A stretch of DNA of 64,000 nucleotides from Myxococcales bacterium (lineage in GTDB: Bacteria; Myxococcota_A; Polyangia; Polyangiales; Polyangiaceae). The translations under genes and the position numbers were made by a program. The notes under the pieces are model-generated. The model saw only the letters and a list, made by a program, of their open reading frames with translations. It had not been told where the DNA came from and did not search any database. Shown piece by piece: positions 57,213-64,000 of the stretch; positions within the stretch are counted from its first letter, which is position 1; each line of letters opens with the position of its first letter. Where the stretch lies: positions 71,740 through 135,739 of the forward strand of contig SECP01000038.1 in assembly GCA_004193285.1 (NCBI GenBank), given 5' to 3'.

Positions 57213-58315
57213 GCATCACGAGTAGCACGACGATTTTCGAGGCTGTCATCGCCTCTCAGCGGCGGCTCTGACGACAGGAACGGCTTTCGCGCCCTCGAGC
57301 TCGCGAATCCATGCCTGAAGGGCGCCGCAAGCGCGGCAATCAGTCCTTTCGTGGTGCCCTCGCCCTCGAAGGGGGAAACGCCGCGAAATCTCGTCAATGT
57401 GAATCGTCTTCCTAAACGCCCAAATAGTTAGCGGCACATCTACTAGTCAGGGGGTTGCATGTTGGTCGGAGCGTGAACCTCCCGGGTCATGCGTGGAAAG
57501 CAGTCGTCACATCAACGACAAGCGATGTTGTTGCGGCGATGCTGACGAGCGAGCCTTGGACCGACCCGGCGATGCGTTCGATGAGCGCTTCAGATTGTCG
57601 ACTCTTGGCGCGAACATTTCGACACCAACCCCCGTTCCACGATGGCTTGGCCGAACATGGCGTTGTTCGCGTGGCGTCGCTGTTTTCGTCTTGGGCGATC
57701 GAACACCGCCCAACGGCAGCCCACCGACGAAGCCCCCGCGCTACGCAGCGGATGACCGCCTCCGCTCGCTCTTTGTCGACGAGTATCACCGCGGCGAAGC
57801 GCGAGTACTTGAGCGCGACGCAAAGGAGAGGTTCCTCTTGCGCGCCCTACGAATGCCACGTCGACAGGGCCGAACTCGTGCGGCAAAAGCTCGCGGCTAA
57901 GGCACTCGAGCCGTACGACCGGGCGGCTTGGCCAGCTCCGGTCACCACCGCGGAGAACCAGCTCCTACAGCCGAATGGCCTTTTGCTTGTCCGTCGCAGA
58001 AGCCCCGGCGTTGGCATGGCCGGCTCGTCAGTCAGCCGCTCGTTAGCTGCGCCGCCAACGTTCGGCTTGTCCGCATCTGCTGGATCACGCCGCCGCTTTC
58101 GAAGGCGGGCCAACTCCGCGAAAGTCGCAATCGGCACGTCGCCCGTCACGCCAACTGCGAGCTCGCGCTCGATCCGCCAAACGGCAATCAGGCGGCGTCG
58201 CGACGGCGAGGACCGCATCGACGCGAAGTGCACGCTGGACGCTACGTCTCTGCCGAGCGCCGCCACGCGAGCTTCTGCAAGCAAGCTGCGAGGCGGCAGC
58301 CCCCTCCTCGAGGCT
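57213..58315. other. Gene-poor region between HNH and glgB genes
   Basis: 1,103 bases. Open frames up to 145 codons exist on both strands (57,493-57,900 plus; 57,847-58,284 minus) but overlap each other, are Arg/Ser/Ala-rich, and show no known motif or clear ribosome binding site. AT-richer patches occur at 57,380-57,460. The segment FVDEYHRGEARVLERDAKERFLLRALRMP near 57,775-57,860 plus strand is the most protein-like and may be a remnant. No tRNA seen. Confidence 0.5.
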
Positions 58316-60547
58316 TCAGCGCATCGGGGCCAAGATCAGGCAGCCGAGCGGTGGCAGCTGGAGCTTGATCGAGTGCTGGCGGCCGTGGGCGGCGATGGGG
58401 TCGCTCTCCACGATCGTCGTCGTCTGGTATTCGCTGCCGCCGAAGCGCACGTCGTCGCTGCTGATCTTTTCCACGTAGCGGCCGGGGTGGGGCACGCCGA
58501 TGCGGTAGTTGTCGCGCGGGACGGGGGTGAAGTTGAGCAGCACCATCACGAAGTCGTTGCCGTCTTTGCGGAGGTACGAAAGGACCGTGTTCTCGCGATC
58601 CGTGCAGTCCACCCACTCGAAGCCCTCACCGGTGGGGTCGCCGCGCCAGAGGGCGGGGGTGGCCTTGTAGAGCTTACCGAGCTCGGCGATGAAGTCTTGC
58701 AAGCCGCGGCGCTGCGGGTGGTCCGCGATGTGCCAATCCAGGCTCGCGTCGTGGTTCCACTCGTTGTGCTGGGCGAACTCCGTGCCCATGAACATGAGCT
58801 GCTTGCCGGGCCGCGTGAACTGGTACGCGATGAGGAGGCGTAGGTTCGCGAGCTTCTGCCAGAAGTCCCCCGGCAGCTTGTCGATGACGGAGCCTTTGCC
58901 GTGCACCACCTCGTCGTGAGAGATGCTGTTGATGAACTTCTCCGTGTACTCGTAGAGCATCGAGAAGGTCAGCTGGTCGATGTGGAACTTGCGGTGCACC
59001 GGCTCCTTCTGAAAGAAGCCGAGCGTGTCGTGCATCCAGCCCATGTTCCATTTGAAATGGAAGCCGAGGCCGCCCTCTTCCGGAGGGCGCGTGATGCCGC
59101 CCCACGCGGTGGACTCCTCCGCGATCGTGAAGGCACCCGGCACCTCCTGGCGGATGACCGCGTTGCACATCCGAAGGAACTCGATGGCGTCGATGTTCTC
59201 GCGGCCGCCGTAGGGGTTCGGCATCCACTCGCCCTCTTTGCGGCTGTAGTCCAGGTACAGCATGGAGGCGACCGCGTCCACGCGCAGGCCGTCGATGTGG
59301 AACTCTTGCAGCCAGTAGAGCGCGTTGGCGACGAGGAAGTTCCGGACCTCCAGGCGCCCGAAGTTGAAGATGAGCGTGCCCCAGTCCGGGTGCTCACCGC
59401 GACGCGCGTCCTCGTGCTCGTAGAGCGCGCTGCCGTCGAAGCGGCGAAGCGAGAAGTCGTCCTTGGGAAAGTGCGCCGGCACCCAGTCCAAGATCACGCC
59501 GATGCCGTGCTGGTGGCAGTAGTCGACGAAGTAGCGGAAGTCATCCGGCGTGCCGTAGCGCACGGTGGGCGCGAAGTAGCCCGTCACCTGGTAGCCCCAG
59601 GAGGGATAGAACGCGTGCTCCGCGATCGGCATCAGCTCGATGTGCGTGAAGCCGAGGCGCTGCGCGTGCTCCACGAGGCGAGGCGCGATTTCCCGGTAAG
59701 ACAGCCAGCGGTTGCCTTCCTCCGGCACGCGCGCCCACGAGCCGAGGTGTACCTCGTACACGTTCACCGGCTCGCGCAGGATGTCCTTCCCCACGCGCGC
59801 CTTCATCCACGCGTCGTCCCGCCAAGCGTGGGCGGAGACGTTGACGCGGGAAGCGGTGGCGGGCGGGTGCTCCATCTCCCGCGCGAGCGGATCCGTCTTC
59901 AGGCGCAGCGCGCCTTCCGGAGTCTTGATCTCGAACTTGTACAGCATGCCCGCGCCGACACCCGGCACGAACACTTCCCAGATGCCGGAGGTGCCGAGGG
60001 TGCGCATCGGCACCAGCCGCCCGTCCCAGCGGTTGAAATCACCGACGATGCTGACGCGGCGCGCGTTCGGCGCCCAAAGCGCGAAGGCCACGCCCTGCAC
60101 GCCGTTCATCGTCTTCGGGTGCGCGCCGAGCACCTCCCAGAGCCGGCGGTGGTTACCCTCGCCGATGAGGTGAATGTCCACCTCCCCGAGCGAAGGCAGG
60201 AAGCGGTACGGGTCCTCGCGCTCCCAAGTTTGGCCATCCGAAAAGCGGAACCGAAGCTTGTAGTCGAGAGGGGCGCGGTGACCGGCCAGGAACACCGCGA
60301 ACACTCCGCCCGCGAGCAGCGCCATCGGCCAGGAGCTGCCGCCCATGACCACCTCGCAGCCCGTCGCGTCGGGATGAAACGCGCGCACCACCACGCCCGG
60401 TCCGCCGCTGTGCTGCGCCGGGTGGGCGCCGAGCACTGAGTGGGGGTCGTGACAGCGATCTTCGATCAGACTGGTGAGCTTCTCGACATCCCCCAAGAGC
60501 ACGGGGTCGGAAGATTGGAAGCCGGAGGTGCGGATGAAGGAAGCCAT
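58316..60547 (-). CDS. glgB: 1,4-alpha-glucan branching enzyme GlgB
   Basis: About 743 residues from ATG 60547, the usual length. An N-terminal CBM48-type region (DPHSVLGAHPAQHSGG; VSIVGDFNRWDGRLVPM) leads to the GH13 barrel. Catalytic residues: nucleophile Asp in DGLRVDAVASML, acid Glu in FTIAEESTAWGG, and the transition-state Asp in ISHDEVVHGK. It makes alpha-1,6 branches in glycogen-like alpha-glucan. The ATG shares one base with the glgX stop (TGATG), so it is the third gene of the glgE-glgX-glgB operon. Confidence 0.97.
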   Translation of the reverse strand: MASFIRTSGFQSSDPVLLGDVEKLTSLIEDRCHDPHSVLGAHPAQHSGGPGVVVRAFHPDATGCEVVMGGSSWPMALLAGGVFAVFLAGHRAPLDYKLRFRFSDGQTWEREDPYRFLPSLGEVDIHLIGEGNHRRLWEVLGAHPKTMNGVQGVAFALWAPNARRVSIVGDFNRWDGRLVPMRTLGTSGIWEVFVPGVGAGMLYKFEIKTPEGALRLKTDPLAREMEHPPATASRVNVSAHAWRDDAWMKARVGKDILREPVNVYEVHLGSWARVPEEGNRWLSYREIAPRLVEHAQRLGFTHIELMPIAEHAFYPSWGYQVTGYFAPTVRYGTPDDFRYFVDYCHQHGIGVILDWVPAHFPKDDFSLRRFDGSALYEHEDARRGEHPDWGTLIFNFGRLEVRNFLVANALYWLQEFHIDGLRVDAVASMLYLDYSRKEGEWMPNPYGGRENIDAIEFLRMCNAVIRQEVPGAFTIAEESTAWGGITRPPEEGGLGFHFKWNMGWMHDTLGFFQKEPVHRKFHIDQLTFSMLYEYTEKFINSISHDEVVHGKGSVIDKLPGDFWQKLANLRLLIAYQFTRPGKQLMFMGTEFAQHNEWNHDASLDWHIADHPQRRGLQDFIAELGKLYKATPALWRGDPTGEGFEWVDCTDRENTVLSYLRKDGNDFVMVLLNFTPVPRDNYRIGVPHPGRYVEKISSDDVRFGGSEYQTTTIVESDPIAAHGRQHSIKLQLPPLGCLILAPMR

Positions 60548-62679
60548 CAGTCGAGCACGTAGCAAAGCAGCACAAGCGAGTGCGGCGCAACATTGATCCC
60601 GCTGCCCTTTTGAATGCGCTGCGTCGCCTGAGCGGTGTTGACGACTTCTTGCCAGTGGCCCTTCTGGGGCAAGCTGGGTAGGGCGAATTTGTGAGATCGG
60701 TTGCTACCGTTCAGGAGCAGCAGCAAGGACTGTCCCTGGTTCGGCCGCCCCCGCTCGTCCACGTCGTCCGATGCTTCACCCGGGATGAGCATGCCCAGGA
60801 TGTGATTTCTGGGGTTACCCCAGTCCTCCAGGGTCATTTCGCCGCCATCCGGCCGGATCCACGAGACGTCTTTCACGCCGTGAGCGGAAACGGCCCCGCC
60901 CGCGAAGAATCTACGTCGGCGAAATAGCGGGTTCGTTCGCGTGATCGCGAAGACCTTGCGCGTGAACTCGAGCAAGTCCTTCTGGTGCGCGTCCAGGTCC
61001 CAGTGCATCCAGCTGATGTCGTTGTCCTGGCAGTACGCGTTGTTGTTGCCCTTTTGACTGCGGCCAAATTCATCGCCGTGCGAAATCATCGGCACACCCT
61101 GCGAGAAGGCCAGGGTGGCGAGCATGTTCTTCATCATGCGCTCGCGGAGCCGCGAGACCTGCGCGCTGCGCGTCTCCCCCTCCACGCCCCAGTTCTTGCT
61201 GGCGTTGTCGCTGTTGCCATCGCGGTTGTCCTCGCCGTTGGCTTCGTTGTGCTTGCGCTCGTAGCTGACCAAATCTTTCAGCGTGAAGCCGTCGTGGCAC
61301 GTGACGAAATTGATACTCGCGTAGGGCCCGCGGTCCCCACCGTGGAAAATATCGCTCGAGCCCGAAAGCCGAGACGCGAGCTCGGGGACCTGGCCTTCGT
61401 CCCCGCGCCAGAAATGGCGAATGCAGTCCCGGTAGCGGCCGTTCCACTCTGCCCAACCGGGCGGGTACCCGCCGAGGCGGTAACCGCCGGGGCCGAGATC
61501 CCACGGCTCGGCGATGAGCTTGACCTGCTGCAGCACCGGGTCCTGCTGCACGAGCGCGAAGAAGCGCGAAAAAGAGTCGAACTCGTAGGGGTCGCGCGCG
61601 AGCGTGGAGGCGAGGTCGAAGCGGAAGCCGTCCACGTGCATCTCCGTCACCCAGTAGCGGAGACTGTCCAAAACGAGCTGGAGGGCCCGGGGGTGCAGCA
61701 CGTTGAAGCTGTTGCCGCAGCCCGTAAAGTCCACGTAGTAGCGCGGGTTCTGCTGGCTCAGCCGATAGTAAGACGCGTTGTCGATACCTCGGAAGCAGAC
61801 GGTAGGGCCCGTCTCCGAGCCCTCACCGGTGTGGTTGTAGACGACGTCCAGGATGACCTCGATGCCGGCGCGGTGGAACGCCTTCACCATGGTCTTGAAC
61901 TCGGTCACCTGCTGGCCGAGCGCGCCGGTCGCGTAACGCGGGTCCGGCGCGAAAAACCCCACCGTGTTGTAACCCCAGTAGTTGGAGAGATTGAGGTCCT
62001 CCAAGCGGCGCTCGCCGGCCGGGTGATGGATCGGTAGTAGCTCGACCGCGGTCACGTTCAGGGACCGCAAATGGTCGATGATCGCGTCGGACGCGAGGCC
62101 GAGGTAGGTGCCGCGCAGGTGACCCGGCACGTCCGGATGGCGCATCGTCATGCCGCGGACGTGGCACTCGTAAATGATGGTGCGGCTCCACGGCACCTTG
62201 GGCAGCCGGTCATCACCCCAGCTGAAGGCCGTCTCCACCACGACGGACTTGGGCATGTAAGGGCCGCTGTCCAACTCGCTCTTCGAGAGGTCCATGCCCG
62301 GGTCCCGCAGGCGGTAGCCGAACATCTCGTCCAGCCCGCGCACCTCGCCGGAGATGGCTTTGGCGTACGGATCCAGGAGTAGCTTTTGCGGGTTGAAGCG
62401 GTGCCCCTGCTCGGGCGCGTACGGGCCGTCCACCCGGTAGCCGTAGAGCTGGCCGGGCCGTAGATCCGGTAAGTACACGTGAAAGACGCGGTTCGTGCGC
62501 TCCGTGAGGGGGATACGAATGACCTCTTTGTCCGCGGTGTCCTTGTCGTAGAGGCACAGCTCCACCGAGGTGGCGTGCTGGGAGAAGAGCGCGAAATTAA
62601 CGCCCTCGCCGTCCCAGGTGGCGCCGAGTGGGTAGGGAGTGCCAGGGCGGGTGCGCATGCCGTTCGGAAGAGCCTTCAC
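60547..62679 (-). CDS. glgX: Glycogen debranching enzyme GlgX (isoamylase type)
   Basis: About 710 residues. The start is set at GTG 62679, because it overlaps the glgE stop by 4 bases (GTGA); ATG 62658 is an alternative. CBM48 (PLGATWDGEGVNFALFSQHATSVELCLYD) and a GH13 barrel: VIYECHVRG-like TIIYECHVRGMT, VILDVVYNHTGEG, nucleophile in MHVDGFRFDLAS, acid Glu in VKLIAEPWDLG, VTCHDGFTLKDL with the third Asp. It hydrolyses alpha-1,6 branch points. It ends at the glgB start with a 1-base overlap. Confidence 0.96.
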   Translation of the reverse strand: MKALPNGMRTRPGTPYPLGATWDGEGVNFALFSQHATSVELCLYDKDTADKEVIRIPLTERTNRVFHVYLPDLRPGQLYGYRVDGPYAPEQGHRFNPQKLLLDPYAKAISGEVRGLDEMFGYRLRDPGMDLSKSELDSGPYMPKSVVVETAFSWGDDRLPKVPWSRTIIYECHVRGMTMRHPDVPGHLRGTYLGLASDAIIDHLRSLNVTAVELLPIHHPAGERRLEDLNLSNYWGYNTVGFFAPDPRYATGALGQQVTEFKTMVKAFHRAGIEVILDVVYNHTGEGSETGPTVCFRGIDNASYYRLSQQNPRYYVDFTGCGNSFNVLHPRALQLVLDSLRYWVTEMHVDGFRFDLASTLARDPYEFDSFSRFFALVQQDPVLQQVKLIAEPWDLGPGGYRLGGYPPGWAEWNGRYRDCIRHFWRGDEGQVPELASRLSGSSDIFHGGDRGPYASINFVTCHDGFTLKDLVSYERKHNEANGEDNRDGNSDNASKNWGVEGETRSAQVSRLRERMMKNMLATLAFSQGVPMISHGDEFGRSQKGNNNAYCQDNDISWMHWDLDAHQKDLLEFTRKVFAITRTNPLFRRRRFFAGGAVSAHGVKDVSWIRPDGGEMTLEDWGNPRNHILGMLIPGEASDDVDERGRPNQGQSLLLLLNGSNRSHKFALPSLPQKGHWQEVVNTAQATQRIQKGSGINVAPHSLVLLCYVLD

Positions 62680-64000
62680 GAGCGCCGTTGAATTCGAAAC
62701 AGGTGCGCGACGCGCTCCGTCGGGTCCAGGCGCACGTAGTTGCGCGAGCCGCGCCACGTGTAACGCGTCCCGGTGAGCAGGTCGTTCACCTCGTAGGGTT
62801 CGTTCTCCGCGATGCCGAGCGCGGCGAGCGGCACGTCTACCGTGCCATCCTGGGCCTCGTGCGGCTCCACGTTGACGACGACGAGCAGGTCGTTACCCGG
62901 GGCGTACTTCCGGTAGGCGAAGAGGCGGTCATTGCTCGTCGGCACCATCTCCAGATTGCCGAGCTCGTGTAGCGCGGCGTTTTCCGCACGAATTCGGTTC
63001 AGCTTGCTGATGTCTTGTTTGATGTTGCCGGGCGCGTTCCAGTCCCGGACGCGTACCTCGTACTTCTCGGAGTCCAGGTACTCCTCGCTGCCGGGCTTTA
63101 CGGCGATGTTTTCACACAGCTCGTAGCCGCTATAGATGCCGTAGATGGGCGAGAGCGTGGCCGCGAGCACCAGCCGGATGCGAAACGCCGGCCGGCCGCC
63201 GTGCTGCAGGTACTCGTGCAAGATGTCCGGCGTGTTGGCGAAGAAGTTCGGCCGGTAGTACTCGACCATGTCCGTCTTCGTCAGCTCGGTGAGGTAGTCG
63301 CGCAGCTCCCAGGACGTGTTCTTCCACGTGAAGTAGGTGTAGCTCTGCGTGAAGCCCAACTTGCCGAGCGACTTCATGCGGTTCGGCCGCGTGAAAGACT
63401 CGGACAGGAAGATGACGTCCGGGTGCACGGCTTGGATGTCCGCGATGATCCACTCCCAGAACGAGAGCGGCTTGGTGTGCGGGTTGTCCACGCGGAAAAT
63501 CTTCACCCCGTGCTCGATCCAGTAGAGGAGCACGTCACGGCAGGCGTTCCACAGCGCCTCGCGGTCCTCCGACCAAAAGTTGATCGGGTAGATGTCTTCG
63601 TACTTTTTGGGGGGGTTTTCCGCGTAGCGCAGCGTGCCGTCCGGCCGCACGAAGAACCACGTCGGGTGCTCCTTCACCCAGGGGTGGTCCGGCGAGCACT
63701 GCAGCGCGTAGTCCAGCGCGATCTCGATGCCGAGGTCGGCCGCTTCCTTCACCAACCGGTCGAAGTCCTGGATCGTTCCAAGCTGCGGGTGAATGGCGTC
63801 GTGCCCGCCTTCTTTGCCGCCGATGGCCCACGGGCTGCCCACGTCGTGCGGCTCGCACGTCACCGAGTTGTTGCGCCCCTTGCGGTGGGCCACGCCAATC
63901 GGGTGGATGGGCGGTAGGTAGATGACGTCGAACCCGAGCGCGGCGATCTCGGGCAGGCGCGCGGCGGTGTCCGCGAAGGTGCCGTGCTTTCCTGGAACCG
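62676..64000 (-). CDS. glgE: Maltosyltransferase GlgE (GH13_3), 5' part outside window
   Basis: The frame stays open to the right edge, so at least 441 C-terminal codons are present. Family features: RKHGTFADTAARLPEIAALGFDVIYLPPIHPIG at the window end, GIEIALDYALQCSPDHPWVKEHPTWF, nucleophile in HGVKIFRVDNPHTKPLSFWEW, acid Glu in VIFLSESFTRPN, and YTYFTWKN. GlgE transfers maltose from maltose-1-phosphate to linear alpha-1,4-glucan, in the trehalose-derived pathway of mycobacteria and other bacteria. The trehalose synthase/maltokinase gene, if linked, would lie to the right of the window. Confidence 0.95.
   Translation of the reverse strand, partial: VPGKHGTFADTAARLPEIAALGFDVIYLPPIHPIGVAHRKGRNNSVTCEPHDVGSPWAIGGKEGGHDAIHPQLGTIQDFDRLVKEAADLGIEIALDYALQCSPDHPWVKEHPTWFFVRPDGTLRYAENPPKKYEDIYPINFWSEDREALWNACRDVLLYWIEHGVKIFRVDNPHTKPLSFWEWIIADIQAVHPDVIFLSESFTRPNRMKSLGKLGFTQSYTYFTWKNTSWELRDYLTELTKTDMVEYYRPNFFANTPDILHEYLQHGGRPAFRIRLVLAATLSPIYGIYSGYELCENIAVKPGSEEYLDSEKYEVRVRDWNAPGNIKQDISKLNRIRAENAALHELGNLEMVPTSNDRLFAYRKYAPGNDLLVVVNVEPHEAQDGTVDVPLAALGIAENEPYEVNDLLTGTRYTWRGSRNYVRLDPTERVAHLFRIQRRS

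Noticed and set aside
57420..57490. Possible tRNA-like hairpin in the gene-poor region
   Set aside because: No cloverleaf with T-loop GTTCGA and proper arm lengths could be built.
57847..58284. 145-codon minus-strand frame before glgB
   Set aside because: It overlaps an equally long plus-strand frame, has no motif and an amino-acid composition typical of random high-GC DNA.

Overview
The window looks like chromosomal DNA of a large-genome, high-GC predatory or soil deltaproteobacterium, most likely Myxococcota (Polyangia-like). The reasons are three eukaryote-type Ser/Thr kinases plus an ECF sigma/kinase operon, many secreted lipoproteins in which a lipobox is followed by a long Gly/Ser/Ala linker and then a Cys-rich domain, an AgmX/PglI-type C-terminal domain, a DUF1592/DUF1552 pair, and eukaryote-like extracellular modules (Kazal, LDL-receptor class A, RCC1). 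Family names rest on motif recognition from the translated sequence; no database search was possible.

Layout. 0-10.7 kb: end of a permease gene, a sterol-desaturase-family enzyme whose 3' end collides with a truncated GlxA-type regulator, an OMPLA-like phospholipase, a maltose-acetyltransferase-like enzyme, envelope proteins, a Ser/Thr kinase, and a divergent LysR/SDR pair with an operator-like dyad. 10.7-25.6 kb: a TonB-domain/TonB-dependent-receptor fusion, a secreted hydrolase, an ECF sigma-kinase-membrane protein-DCC cluster, a thioredoxin-like lipoprotein with a partner of unknown function, LCP, ChaN, FHA-GGDEF, double-Kazal, globin, NB-ARC-like ATPase and glyS. 25.6-43 kb: RCC1/LDLa and other lipoproteins, an operon of orphan HipA, CoA-binding and MOSC proteins, another kinase, the DUF1592-DUF1552 pair, MBOAT, polysaccharide deacetylase and a divergent Hsp70. 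43-55 kb: a second LysR/NmrA pair, TfoX with a Lys-rich tail, GAF-GGDEF cyclase, histidine kinase, an M64-type peptidase lipoprotein, and Gly-rich and propeller-like lipoproteins. 55-58.3 kb: a gene-poor stretch with an unusual palindrome, 18-bp repeats and an HNH endonuclease gene. 58.3-64 kb: a tightly overlapping glgE-glgX-glgB operon for alpha-glucan metabolism, with glgE running off the right edge.

Themes. Signalling proteins (kinases, two GGDEF proteins, a histidine kinase, a sigma factor) sit among envelope and secreted proteins. Genes are packed very tightly: several same-strand junctions share bases (ATGA, TGATG, GTGA), and five convergent pairs overlap at their 3' ends. No tRNA, rRNA, CRISPR array, transposase or phage gene was recognised. 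The most unusual items are the apparent deletion junction joining two genes tail to tail at about 1,249, the orphan HipA, the NB-ARC-like protein head to head with glyS, and the palindrome and repeats at 55.5-55.9 kb.
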